Of a stretch of 64,000 bases of DNA, positions 52,615 to 60,980 are shown piece after piece. The position numbers and the translations under genes are program-made. The notes under the pieces are model-generated. The model was not told the DNA's origin. It made no database searches and saw only the letters and a program-made list of their open reading frames with translations. Each line of letters begins with the position of its first letter. The stretch's first letter is position 1. This DNA is from Acidobacteriota bacterium (GTDB lineage Bacteria > Acidobacteriota > Terriglobia > Bryobacterales > Bryobacteraceae): assembly GCA_025352795.1 (NCBI GenBank), contig JANXSF010000109.1, positions 1 to 64,000 on the forward strand, in the 5' to 3' direction.

Positions 52615-52803
52615 GCTCCAACTGTTGTTGGGATAACCTGTGGTTAAAAGACCGCTCCCTTGCGGTCACGGCTCGGTAACGGACTGATTCGACAGAGCCG
52701 TGACCGCGAGGGAGCGGTCTTTCAAAAGCCTTATAGCTTCGCTTCATACTTGAAACTGTCCGATTCCAGGAAAACTATGCGGCATTAGGCAGTTTTGCCT
52801 GCC
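52565..52803 (+). mobile_element. MITE-like palindromic element, family A, copy 4, with 35-bp terminal inverted repeats
   Basis: The ends 52565-52599 and 52769-52803 are inverted repeats of 35 bases that match except in the central six (GGCAGGCAGTTTTGCC block and GCATAGTTTTCC block). The inner palindrome has arms of about 30 bases (52646-52674 and 52695-52724). The body has no coding capacity. It resembles a miniature inverted-repeat transposable element. No transposase is encoded in the window, so the source of its movement is unknown. Its left end forms part of the gspH 5' sequence. Confidence 0.85.
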
Positions 52804-52837
52804 TTTTTCAAAAGGATGGGAGCGAGACCCTGCTAAC

Positions 52838-52932
52838 AATCGGGGACTGACCACTGTGTCCCAAGCTACGGTGCGGCCCGCAGTAACGCCCGAATCCACC
52901 AAGCGGGTGGACATAGCGGTCTGTCCCCAATT
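52838..52932. repeat. second palindromic element between gspG and gspH (family C)
   Basis: Imperfect inverted repeats of about 25 bases (52838-52862 and 52908-52932) share GGGGAC..ACC.CT.TGTCC. The 45-base centre is GC-rich. It lies next to the family A element, so the 378-base gap between gspG and gspH is mostly repeat sequence. An 82-codon frame across it (52744-52992) overlaps both elements and is not considered a gene. Confidence 0.7.
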
Positions 52933-52992
52933 GTTCCCCACCACGTAAGACTCCACCGCATCCAGCCAAGGAGCCCGGTGACAGATGTCCAT

Positions 52993-53439
52993 CTACTTCG
53001 CCTTCCAACTGACAATATCCTCGTTCAAACCGGTCCCGCCTGGTTGCCCATCGCCGCCGTAACTCACAATGTCCGGTTCATCGCCGTGATCACCAGGAAA
53101 CTTATAAACGTATGGATTTCCCCAAGGGTCCATCGGCAATTCCATGGTCAAATACGGTCCGTTCCACTGGTTGATATTCCCGGGCTTTTCACGAAGCGCA
53201 TGCAACCCCTGCTCCGTAGTGGGAAAGAGTCCCGTGTCCAACTTATACATTGCCAGCGTCTGCGAAATTTGGTTGATTTGCTGACGGGCGGCCACTTTCT
53301 TGGCTTCATCGGCTTTGCCCAGCAACTTGGGTCCAACCACTGCCGCAAATAGCGCGATGATCGTCACCACCACCAGCATTTCAATCAACGTCACACCGGC
53401 TTGTAAACTACGCCTGTATCCACTTCTTTGCAATCTCAT
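52993..53439 (-). CDS. gspG: type II secretion major pseudopilin GspG
   Basis: The 148-residue protein starts MRLQRSGYRRSLQAGVTLIE: leader cleaved after Gly15 (QAG^VTLIE) with Glu5. The core is typical of GspG: MLVVVTIIALFAAVVGPKLLGKADEAKK, QISQTLAMYKLDTGLFPTTE, GPYLTMELPMDPWGNPYVYKFPG and an acidic C-terminal loop (GGDGQPGGTGLNEDIVSW) where GspG binds calcium. It polymerises into the pseudopilus. It overlaps gspF by four bases. Confidence 0.96.
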   Translation of the reverse strand: MRLQRSGYRRSLQAGVTLIEMLVVVTIIALFAAVVGPKLLGKADEAKKVAARQQINQISQTLAMYKLDTGLFPTTEQGLHALREKPGNINQWNGPYLTMELPMDPWGNPYVYKFPGDHGDEPDIVSYGGDGQPGGTGLNEDIVSWKAK

Positions 53440-54644
53440 AATGCCACCTCATTGATACTTGTAATCGCCAGCAACATACTCAACACCAGCGCGCCAACCA
53501 TGATACCCATGATCAGAATAATCAGCGGTTCAAACAACGTCGTCAACCGCTTAATAGAGGAACGAGTCTCATCCTCATAAATATCCGCCATGCGATTAAA
53601 CATCTCATCTAGCCGACCCGTTTCTTCCCCTACGCTCAACAAATGGGCTGCTAACGGAGGAAACTGGCCACACTTACGTAACGGTCCGGCAATGCCTTCG
53701 CCACGCTTCACACCTTGTTCCACACTGATCAACCCTTTCGCAATTTGCCGATTCATCAACGTGGCTCCAGCAATTTGAATCGACTGCACCAGCGGTACTG
53801 AGTTCGCGACCAGAGTTCCCATGGCCCTTGCAAAGCGAGCTGTTTCAGCCTTGCGCAACGCTTCCCCAAGCAAAGGAATGGTCAGACGAAAACGATCCCA
53901 CCACATGCGCCCTTCTGCCGTCCGAATGTAACTGAGGAAGATGGTGATGCCGACAATCAACAGTCCAATCGTGACCGGGCCATAGGTGGTTGTGATGCGG
54001 CTAACTTCCAACATGATCTTGGTCGGCGTGGGGATGGGCATCCGTGACTGGGAAAATACTTGGGCAAATCGTGGGACCACAAAAGTCAGCATCAATAGAA
54101 TGGAACCGAGCCCTACCAGCGCCAACAATGCCGGATAAACGCTGGATGAAATAATGTATCCGCGCAGTTCATCGCGTGTTTTTTCAAACTCGCTCAAACG
54201 CGTAAACACCGTGGCCAGCGAACCCGATGCTTCCCCTGCGCGCACCATGTTGATGTAGAGATTGCTGAAGTAATCAGGATGCGTGGCCAGACTGTCCGCC
54301 AATGTGCGACCACCCTTCAGCACCCGCAATACATCCAGAATCACCATGCGAAACGTGGCCCGCTCCGTCAACTCTGTAGCAATGCCGATGGCCCGGTCAA
54401 TGGGCACGCCAGCGTTCAGCAGCGTGGCCATCTCCTGCGTGAAATACAGCACATCTTTCTTCTTGCCACCGCCGAACGATGGCATTTCAAACTCAAAGCC
54501 TTTCTTCTGTTCCAGTCCCACATAAACCGGAGTCAGCCCTTGCCGACGCAGTTCCCTCGCAATGTCCTTATCGCTTTCACCACTCAGTGAACCTGATCGA
54601 ACTTTGCCATCGCTGGCCACGGCTTTGAAGAAAAACGTTGTCAC
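53436..54644 (-). CDS. gspF: type II secretion inner-membrane platform protein GspF
   Basis: The 402-residue protein starts at a GTG two codons after the gspE stop. It has two T2SSF domains: LYFTQEMATLLNAGVPIDRAI with GGRTLADSLATHPDYFSNLYI, and FARAMGTLVANSVPLVQSI with GIAGPLRKCGQFPPLAAHLLSVGEETG. Three membrane helices (about 170-195, 222-242 and 372-395) match GspF. It anchors the ATPase GspE and turns ATP hydrolysis into pilus assembly. Confidence 0.96.
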   Translation of the reverse strand: MTTFFFKAVASDGKVRSGSLSGESDKDIARELRRQGLTPVYVGLEQKKGFEFEMPSFGGGKKKDVLYFTQEMATLLNAGVPIDRAIGIATELTERATFRMVILDVLRVLKGGRTLADSLATHPDYFSNLYINMVRAGEASGSLATVFTRLSEFEKTRDELRGYIISSSVYPALLALVGLGSILLMLTFVVPRFAQVFSQSRMPIPTPTKIMLEVSRITTTYGPVTIGLLIVGITIFLSYIRTAEGRMWWDRFRLTIPLLGEALRKAETARFARAMGTLVANSVPLVQSIQIAGATLMNRQIAKGLISVEQGVKRGEGIAGPLRKCGQFPPLAAHLLSVGEETGRLDEMFNRMADIYEDETRSSIKRLTTLFEPLIILIMGIMVGALVLSMLLAITSINEVAL

Positions 54645-56282
54645 TTAAAATTCCTGCGTCACACGCATCACTTCTTCGGCAGTGGTCGTACCGTTTTCAA
54701 CTTTCATCCAACCATCTTCACGTAATGTACGCATGCCGTTGGCCTTGGCCCCGGCAGTGATTTCCATGGCGTCGGCGTTGCGCATAATCATCTTGCGAAT
54801 GTCGTCGTTCAACTCCATCATTTCGAAAATTCCCACGCGCCCTTTGAACCCGGCTCCAAAGCATTTGGCACAGCCCGCACCTTTGAAACAAGCCACCGTG
54901 CGACCATCGTGTGAAATGCGTGTACCATCGCTAACACGGCACTCCGGGCAGATTACCCGCACCAAACGTTGCGCCAATACACCTACTAAAGAAGACGAGA
55001 TCAGGTAGCTTTCCACACCCATATCAGCCAGGCGAGTAATGGCGCTGGGAGCATCGTTGGTATGCAGCGTGGAGTACACGAAGTGACCTGTCAATGCCGA
55101 ACGAATAGCAACGTCGGCTGTTTCCCGATCGCGAATTTCACCCACCATGATCACGTCTGGATCCTGACGAACAATGTGCCGTAAGCCAGCAGCGAAGGTC
55201 AGCCCGATCTGTGGATTCACGTGGATCTGGTTGATGCCGTCCATCTGATATTCCACTGGATCTTCAATGGTGATGATCTTTTTATCGGGTTGATTAATGC
55301 GCTTCAACGCCGAATAGAGCGTGGTCGATTTGCCGCTACCCGTCGGACCAGTAACCATGAAAATGCCGTGCGGCAAGTGAGTATAAAACTCCATACGCTC
55401 CAGCATATGATCGTTGAAACCTAGTTTACGCAGGTCGTAGAAATCACCCGCAGACCGGTCGAGAAGGCGCATTACAACACTTTCGCCGAACAATGTGGGT
55501 AAAGTGGAAACACGTAAATCGACTTCCCGTCCCATGGTCTTAATTTTGATACGACCATCCTGCGGCAGTCTGCGTTCAGCAATGTTCAACTTCGCCATCA
55601 GCTTCACGCGCGATACTAGAGCCGCTTTCATTTCCTTGGGAGGCGGTTCCTGTTCATACATCACGCCATCAATGCGGTAGCGGATGCGGAAAATTTTATC
55701 GAACGGCTCAATATGAATATCACTGGCACGCTTTTCAACAGCCTGCGCAATGATGGAGTTGACCATGCGAATGACAGGCGCTTCCGATGCCATGTCGCGC
55801 AAGTGTTCCAGATCTTCATTCGCTCCACCATCGCCAAGATCAGCGTCGCCTTCGGGCCGTGCCTGTTCGCCGTAGTAACGATCAATGGCATCGACAATTT
55901 CCTGCTCCGCAGCCAGACGCGGCGTCACTTTCAGACCTGTGAATCCACGTACCGCTGCTTGAGTTTCAAAATCCAGCGGATCAGCCATAGCCAGTTCCAA
56001 ACCGGATTCCGTTAACCCAATGGGCAGGCAACGAAACTGTCGCAGGAAGCGTGGGGAAAGCCCTTCGGCTTCGGGAATTGCTGGTGGTGGCCCATCAATA
56101 GTAACCAGCGGAATCTTCAGTTGTTCACTGAGCGCAGCCAGCACATCGCGCTGCGAAATGAAGCCCAAATCCACAAGAATGCGGCCTAACTTTTCACCAC
56201 GATCCTTCTGTAATTCCAGGGCCTGCTGTAGTTCCGCTTCGTTGATCAGCCGCTTACTGACGAGTAGTTCACCCAACCGCAT
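54645..56282 (-). CDS. gspE: type II secretion ATPase GspE
   Basis: The 545-residue protein begins with a MshEN-type domain (LGELLVSKRLINEAELQQAL, LGRILVDLGFISQRDVLAAL). The ATPase core has SDIHIEPFDKIFRIRYRIDG, Walker A GPTGSGKST (312-320), Asp box ITIEDPVEYQ, Walker B DPDVIMVGEIRD and the His box GHFVYSTLHTND. A zinc-binding tetracysteine motif is formed by C445/C448 (CPEC) and C471/C474 (CAKC). It powers pseudopilus assembly at the cytoplasmic face. It begins six bases after the stop of the preceding small exported protein gene. Confidence 0.97.
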   Translation of the reverse strand: MRLGELLVSKRLINEAELQQALELQKDRGEKLGRILVDLGFISQRDVLAALSEQLKIPLVTIDGPPPAIPEAEGLSPRFLRQFRCLPIGLTESGLELAMADPLDFETQAAVRGFTGLKVTPRLAAEQEIVDAIDRYYGEQARPEGDADLGDGGANEDLEHLRDMASEAPVIRMVNSIIAQAVEKRASDIHIEPFDKIFRIRYRIDGVMYEQEPPPKEMKAALVSRVKLMAKLNIAERRLPQDGRIKIKTMGREVDLRVSTLPTLFGESVVMRLLDRSAGDFYDLRKLGFNDHMLERMEFYTHLPHGIFMVTGPTGSGKSTTLYSALKRINQPDKKIITIEDPVEYQMDGINQIHVNPQIGLTFAAGLRHIVRQDPDVIMVGEIRDRETADVAIRSALTGHFVYSTLHTNDAPSAITRLADMGVESYLISSSLVGVLAQRLVRVICPECRVSDGTRISHDGRTVACFKGAGCAKCFGAGFKGRVGIFEMMELNDDIRKMIMRNADAMEITAGAKANGMRTLREDGWMKVENGTTTAEEVMRVTQEF

Positions 56283-56288
56283 GGCGGT

Positions 56289-56822
56289 TTAGAACTCCTT
56301 CATTTTGATTGCCGCAGCCATGGCCGCTTTGTCTGGCTGCTTTTGCAACGCCATTAAAGTCCGGCGTGAAGCTTGCATTACGATTTGCTTGGGAAGCCCA
56401 TGGGCATCTTCATAAGGATGATGAAACAACGCCACGCTGTACACCATTTGTTCATCCAATGGAATGGTTTCAAACAGGCCTGCGGCAAGCATCATGGAAT
56501 GACGCATAGAATCGCGCACAACCGGTAAGCGCTCTAATTTACGATCGCGAATGCTCTTCAGCTCTTCCGGTTTGAGAGCCGGACGAAAGATCATCAACCC
56601 TGGCGCTTCCACCAGATTCACACGGGCCGTAAACACCAGACCGAAACCATCAATATAAACGCCTTGCGGAGAATCCAACAGACCAAAGAGTTGATCTGAA
56701 GTGAACAAATGTTGCAGATCACCGCGAAATAAAGTTTCCACCGCGCCAATCATAGGACGAGTCACAACGGCACCGAAGAGCAGCGTACTGAGTAGGACCG
56801 TGCCAAGCATCAGACGTTTCAT
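56289..56822 (-). CDS. small exported protein of unknown function, between anti-sigma factor and gspE
   Basis: The 177-residue protein has a signal peptide (LMLGTVLLSTLLFGAVV). The mature part reads DQLFGLLDSPQGVYIDGFGLVFTARVNLVE, then LERLPVVRDSMRHSMMLAAG, MVYSVALFHHPYED and LPKQIVMQASRRTLMALQ. I do not recognise a family. The start overlaps the anti-sigma stop codon by four bases, and gspE follows six bases after its stop, so it is embedded in the operon. It may be a periplasmic part of sigma-factor control or of the secretion machine. Confidence 0.75.
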   Translation of the reverse strand: MKRLMLGTVLLSTLLFGAVVTRPMIGAVETLFRGDLQHLFTSDQLFGLLDSPQGVYIDGFGLVFTARVNLVEAPGLMIFRPALKPEELKSIRDRKLERLPVVRDSMRHSMMLAAGLFETIPLDEQMVYSVALFHHPYEDAHGLPKQIVMQASRRTLMALQKQPDKAAMAAAIKMKEF

Positions 56823-57409
56823 TTAACGCCACCGTCGTAAGAAGCAAGGTTCAAGTAACGCTGGCTCATTCTACTTTGCAAAATGTCGAAGTTGGCACGC
56901 ATCACGGCAACGTCAAGCTCGCGCTCCTGCTCATACTTCTTCTCAATCGAAGCCACTGCTGTATGCACTTGTGCCAGATTTTTCTCTTCAGCGACCGACA
57001 CTGCCTTGGCCACTTCCACCGGGATCTGCCGCGACACTTCTTCACGAACCCTGGCTTCAATGGCCCCATAGTTCACGTTGGAATATTGAACCACAGGCGC
57101 AGGCCTGGTCAGCGCGTTGACCAATAATCCAGCGGTGACCATGGCCGCTGATGCGAACCCCAGCTTAGCCCCTGATTGCCAAAAACGCTGCCACATTGTT
57201 GGAGCAAATACCTTGTCTGATACAAAGGCAATGCGCCGTGGCGGCTCTTCCTGCGGCAGTTGCAGCAGTACCACGCGGGTTACGTCTAACTGCGAAAGCT
57301 CCATCTGGCAGGCTTCGCACGCAGCAAGGTGCAATTCAACTTGCTTTGCTTCCGCCGACTTCAACTCGGCGAAAAAATAATCCCGTAAATCAAACGGTGC
57401 GCAATTCAT
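56819..57409 (-). CDS. anti-sigma factor with zinc-finger (zf-HC2) domain
   Basis: From the ATG at 57409 the protein is 196 residues. The ATG overlaps the sigma-factor stop codon (ATGA), so this start is preferred to one at 57508 inside the sigma gene. The N-terminus has MNCAPFDLRDYFFAELKSAE and the HLAACEAC motif, a zf-HC2-type zinc-binding anti-sigma domain. One membrane helix (KLGFASAAMVTAGLLVNAL, about residues 83-101) leads to a periplasmic coiled-coil-like part (EARVREEVSRQIPVEVAKAVSVAEEKN). It would hold the ECF sigma factor at the membrane until a signal releases it. Confidence 0.85.
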   Translation of the reverse strand: MNCAPFDLRDYFFAELKSAEAKQVELHLAACEACQMELSQLDVTRVVLLQLPQEEPPRRIAFVSDKVFAPTMWQRFWQSGAKLGFASAAMVTAGLLVNALTRPAPVVQYSNVNYGAIEARVREEVSRQIPVEVAKAVSVAEEKNLAQVHTAVASIEKKYEQERELDVAVMRANFDILQSRMSQRYLNLASYDGGVK

Positions 57410-57984
57410 ACTCTCCGTTCCTTCCATCTGGTATCGGCTGGAGCCAATACATCTTTTAAGATCTCGAATGCGGAGTACACGCGGGACTTCACAGTCGACA
57501 CGGGACACTCCAGAATCTGAGCCATTTCCTCGAATTTGAACCCTTGATAAACTTTCAGCAAAACGGCCTCGCGCTGCTCTGGGGTAAGCTTTGTCAGCGC
57601 CGCCGTTACCGCCAGCGACGTTTCCACCGGCAGCATACGACCGCTTACCGAAAGAGCATCGCCTAAGTCGTAACTGGACCCAGGGTCATCAATGGAAGCA
57701 GTTTCCCGCTTCGGCTTGCGCAGCATGGAATAAGCTTCGTTATGAGCGATGCGAAACAACCATGCACCAAACCGCTCTGGATCATCCAGCTTCTTCAGGT
57801 TCTGATACGCCTTAAGCATTACATCCTGGGTCAGGTCCAGCGCATCTTCACGCTCCCCCACTAACCGCAGCAGATAATTGAAGACGCGCTTTTCCCAGCG
57901 CGAGACCAATTTGTTATAGGCCTCCACATCGCCCTTACAAGTCTGGGCGATTAGATCGCGGTCTTCTACTTCTCGAAATATCAC
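57406..57984 (-). CDS. ECF-family RNA polymerase sigma factor (sigma-E type)
   Basis: I chose the GTG at 57984 (VIFREVEDRDLIAQTCKG), which gives 192 residues, normal for the family, with GGA five to six bases upstream. The in-frame ATG at 58158 would overlap the PIN-toxin gene. Region 2 reads YNKLVSRWEKRVFNYLLRL, DALDLTQDVMLKAYQNL and RFGAWLFRIAHNEAYSMLRK. Region 4 reads LTPEQREAVLLKVYQGFKFEEMAQILECPVSTVKSRVYSAF. It is followed with 4-base overlap by its anti-sigma factor and then by the secretion genes, so it may direct their transcription. Confidence 0.92.
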   Translation of the reverse strand: MIFREVEDRDLIAQTCKGDVEAYNKLVSRWEKRVFNYLLRLVGEREDALDLTQDVMLKAYQNLKKLDDPERFGAWLFRIAHNEAYSMLRKPKRETASIDDPGSSYDLGDALSVSGRMLPVETSLAVTAALTKLTPEQREAVLLKVYQGFKFEEMAQILECPVSTVKSRVYSAFEILKDVLAPADTRWKERRV

Positions 57985-58048
57985 GAATTCCGGCTCTGTT
58001 TCTAAGGACGAACTAGGAAGGATAAAAGTCTGCTTACATTTTAGAGGA

Positions 58049-58474
58049 CTAAAAGGGCGGGCGCCATCGTAGCCCAGGGAAACGGCTGAAATCGGAATTG
58101 GTGGTGACCCATTCACATCCCCATTCCATGGCCAACGCAGCCAACCAGGCATCGGCAACTTGATTCCCCTTGGCCTGGCTTTTCAAACACAAGTCATTAA
58201 ATATGGACCAATGCTTTTGGCCGGGCTGGATGATTTGGCAATGCTCTGGTGCCGTCACGTCGCGACAGAATTGCAGCACCTCTTCCAGTTGCGCAGGCTT
58301 CGAATAAATGGCCCGATTCGTTGCAATCCGCACCACCGTACTGAGCACTTGCGGAGAAATCCCATAGGGCTGGTCGCCATTCAGAACGGCTTCCAGCCAG
58401 GAACCGTAACGCGCATATCCGGGCGAAGCATCGTTGAAAGCGTAAAGCAGAACAGCAACGTCTGGCAGAATCAT
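58049..58474 (-). CDS. vapC: PIN-domain toxin (VapC-like)
   Basis: The 141-residue protein starts MILPDVAVLLYAFND with the first acidic residue (D5). The Asp in NQVADAWLAALAME (about 107) and the Asp in VTTNSDFSRFPGL (about 127) complete the metal site together with a Glu in the middle (LEEVLQFC). These features fit PIN-domain toxins of the TA class that cut tRNA or rRNA. It overlaps the antitoxin gene by four bases. Its 3' end lies 64 bases upstream of the sigma-factor start. Confidence 0.88.
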   Translation of the reverse strand: MILPDVAVLLYAFNDASPGYARYGSWLEAVLNGDQPYGISPQVLSTVVRIATNRAIYSKPAQLEEVLQFCRDVTAPEHCQIIQPGQKHWSIFNDLCLKSQAKGNQVADAWLAALAMEWGCEWVTTNSDFSRFPGLRWRPPF

Positions 58475-58722
58475 TTCACTCGTTCCATGGCGTCAGAAAT
58501 TTGAGAATTGCTATTTAAATTGACGCCGGATTGCGGCAGACCCTGTTCGCTGTTCCGCTGAAAGGTGTATTTCGTGCGCTCAGCCGCTGGTCGTTCGTTC
58601 TTCGAAAGCAGCAGCCGCAACCCTTCTTCAATCAAGGTTGTGAAGGTCTTCCCGCTGCGGGATGCCTCCTCTTTGGTGCGTATCAGAAGCGATTCAGGGA
58701 GCCTTACGGTGGTTCTAGACAT
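58471..58722 (-). CDS. vapB: ribbon-helix-helix antitoxin (VapB-like)
   Basis: The ATG at 58722 gives 83 residues beginning MSRTTVRLPESLLIRTKEEA, a ribbon-helix-helix DNA-binding domain (strand, then SGKTFTTLIEEGLRLLLSK). The flexible C-terminus would bind the PIN toxin. A start at 58737 would include operator sequence as codons; I prefer 58722, which lies inside the palindrome TAGACATATTATGTCTA. The antitoxin is likely to bind its own operator. Confidence 0.85.
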   Translation of the reverse strand: MSRTTVRLPESLLIRTKEEASRSGKTFTTLIEEGLRLLLSKNERPAAERTKYTFQRNSEQGLPQSGVNLNSNSQISDAMERVK

Positions 58723-58752
58723 ATTATGTCTAGACATATCACGTAATATGTC
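58716..58752. promoter_or_regulatory. double palindromic operator over the vapB start codon
   Basis: Two palindromes lie side by side: TAGACAT-ATT-ATGTCTA (58716-58732) and GACATAT-CACGTA-ATATGTC (58733-58752). Both carry the half-site GACATA. The first covers the antitoxin ATG at 58720-58722. Ribbon-helix-helix antitoxins typically bind such repeated half-sites to repress their operon, so autoregulation is very likely. Confidence 0.75.
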
Positions 58753-58758
58753 TGTATG

Positions 58759-60954
58759 TCAATTTTTCGTAACTCTAACAAATAAAGTGACAAGTCCAGC
58801 AAGTGCGCCAACCAGCGACACGGCACCCAGAAAAAGCGGCTGGTTATGATATTGAAACTCCACTCGATGCATTCCAGCAGAAAGTACCACCCCACGCACC
58901 GCGCCGTAGACTTCCAGCACCGGTTGGCTCTTGCCATCCACCAGTGCGACCCACCCTGGAAAGTAGGTATCGGCCAAAACCAGAACTCCGCCGCAGGTCA
59001 TTTCCGCTTCGGCGACTACGCGAGTCGGTTCGTAGTTCATGAGCTTGGTTGTATCATTCCCGCAAGTACCGCCGGAGGGAATTGCCGGTGCCTTGCCCAA
59101 AATAAACATCAGCTTATGAACATCCATGTCTTTGTGATTCAAAACATGCCGAGCGTCAGTTTCTTTCTCCAAAGCCATAATAGTACGCACCGTCCAAATA
59201 CGCGGGGCAGCTTTCGGATTGCGGTAAACATTCACACCAGAAGTTCCAGTGAAGACCAGGGGCCAATCGGGCTGCACGGGGTTTTTGCCAATAGAATGGG
59301 TGACCGCAAACAGATCGCGAACATGCTCCGTACCCAGATCAAGCCGCAGCAGGTTGCTGGTAAGACTGGCCAGGTATCCGCCCATCTGGCTGATGCCATG
59401 CTGATCACCGAAATTGTAAGGGACCAGCTTGTCATCCACTGCCACCCGGATGGGTTGCCCAGCTTGAGTTTTTAAGTAAGCGGCAATATCATCGTGAGCA
59501 GTGGTTACCTTCAGAGCCGATACATGGTTCGGCTCCAACTGATTCGGCAAACCATAGGTAGCTTCGTTACTCAGCTCCGTTAGCACCAGAATAATCAGAA
59601 TCGCTGCAAATGCCGGTCGACTGAACGAACCATTTCGAAAAGCCATCAATGCGCCGCATACAAGAAGTCCAATGAAGGCGGCCAGAATGGGACGATCATC
59701 GGGATGCGCATCCATTCCCCGTAACAAAGTAGATGCGGAGAAGGCGAGCAGGACCAGGATCGTAACCGCAGTCAGAATCCAGATGCCGCGTTGCACCCAT
59801 AGATGCTGGCGCTCTTCAACGACTGCATCAAACCCGCAAGCGGCAAGCACTGCGAACGCCAGACTGAACAGGACGATTGCAGCGTGCGGGGATCGGGCCT
59901 TTTCGATCAGCGGTGCCCATGTGTATAGGATTCCGTGAAGCAGGCTGCTACCACCCATCGCCAACAGGATTCCGCCAAATCCGATGAATGCAAAAATCCT
60001 CATCCGAACATCCGCACGCCAGGCAAGAGCAATGCCGAGCAGAGCCAGTGTAAGACCGGTGAATCCTAGCAGTGGACTGGATTGCCGATGCACTCCGGGG
60101 ATCAGAATGCCTAACAAGGATGCGGGTCCGAAACTGAAATTGCGATGAATGAAATAGGGGACTTGGGTGGCCCAATCAATGGGGTCCTGTTCGGAACCTA
60201 CCCAGCGGCGGGCAAGCTTTCCGTATTCGAGTGCAGGGAAAATCTGCAATCCTGCGGTAGCGATGAAAAATATGCCGAACAGCACGGCGAGCTTGGCTGT
60301 GGAAGGTTTCTTCCAAATGAAATAGAGCCAAGTGAACGCCACTGCGTAGGTGACGAAGGTGGGCCCCTGATGATGACCCGACAGCCAGCAAAGTCCCAGG
60401 AAAAATCCCGAACAGGCGGCGCTGAAAGCGGGCTGAATTCCGCTAGTCGCACGCAGTAGGAAGAGAAAAACCAGCGGTGCCCAGATGACACCGTTGATCA
60501 TTTGTGGCCAGTCGATATTGCCGACGTAGCCGCCAAAAGCAAAGAGGCAACCAGAGAGGATTGCAGCAAGCCGGGATCGACCAAGGTAGCGACAAAGTAA
60601 AAAGCAATTTAGGGCAGCAATGAAGTGGATAAAGATGAAGTAAGCATTCAAATAGAACGGTCGAAGTTGTCCATCTTTCAGCCTGGTGAGGAATAGAACC
60701 CAGTTCAAAGGATAAACAGCACCGGGTTGGGCTTGGCCCACTAACGGCTGACCGCCCCAGAGGTTGGGATCCCAATTAGGAAAGTTGCCGGAATGCCATT
60801 GCCGTGCCTGCTCATTCCACCAGGGCAGCACTTGATTGGCGAGGTCTGAAGAATCGAGCCAAGTGTATTGCGAAGTAAGGGTAAGCTTCCAGTAGAAAAG
60901 TATGGTTAACAGAAGAAGGAGTGTAGGAGCAGCGGCGCGTCGCAAGACTGGCAT
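58759..60954 (-). CDS. YfhO-like multi-spanning membrane protein (glycosyltransferase-like)
   Basis: From the ATG at 60954 the protein is 731 residues. A GTG at 60975 is an alternative. It begins with a membrane helix (PTLLLLLTILFYWKL) and the luminal-type loop TWLDSSDLANQVLPWWNEQA, PNWDPNLWGGQPLVGQAQPG, as in YfhO and related GT-C enzymes. About 12 more membrane helices follow. The C-terminal periplasmic domain has ILVLADTYFPGWVALVDGKSQ and LSAGMHRVEFQYHNQPLFLG, then a last helix. YfhO-type proteins transfer lipid-linked sugars. No acceptor is known here. Confidence 0.85.
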   Translation of the reverse strand: MPVLRRAAAPTLLLLLTILFYWKLTLTSQYTWLDSSDLANQVLPWWNEQARQWHSGNFPNWDPNLWGGQPLVGQAQPGAVYPLNWVLFLTRLKDGQLRPFYLNAYFIFIHFIAALNCFLLCRYLGRSRLAAILSGCLFAFGGYVGNIDWPQMINGVIWAPLVFLFLLRATSGIQPAFSAACSGFFLGLCWLSGHHQGPTFVTYAVAFTWLYFIWKKPSTAKLAVLFGIFFIATAGLQIFPALEYGKLARRWVGSEQDPIDWATQVPYFIHRNFSFGPASLLGILIPGVHRQSSPLLGFTGLTLALLGIALAWRADVRMRIFAFIGFGGILLAMGGSSLLHGILYTWAPLIEKARSPHAAIVLFSLAFAVLAACGFDAVVEERQHLWVQRGIWILTAVTILVLLAFSASTLLRGMDAHPDDRPILAAFIGLLVCGALMAFRNGSFSRPAFAAILIILVLTELSNEATYGLPNQLEPNHVSALKVTTAHDDIAAYLKTQAGQPIRVAVDDKLVPYNFGDQHGISQMGGYLASLTSNLLRLDLGTEHVRDLFAVTHSIGKNPVQPDWPLVFTGTSGVNVYRNPKAAPRIWTVRTIMALEKETDARHVLNHKDMDVHKLMFILGKAPAIPSGGTCGNDTTKLMNYEPTRVVAEAEMTCGGVLVLADTYFPGWVALVDGKSQPVLEVYGAVRGVVLSAGMHRVEFQYHNQPLFLGAVSLVGALAGLVTLFVRVTKN

Positions 60955-60980
60955 TCGCGTTATGGTAACGCACACCGATA

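Noticed and set aside
52744-52992. 82-codon frame between gspG and gspH
   Set aside because: It spans two palindromic elements, has no ribosome-binding site and no similarity to a pseudopilin.
57985-58158. N-terminal extension of the sigma factor to an ATG at 58158
   Set aside because: It would overlap the PIN-toxin gene by over 100 bases and adds 58 residues with no sigma-factor character.
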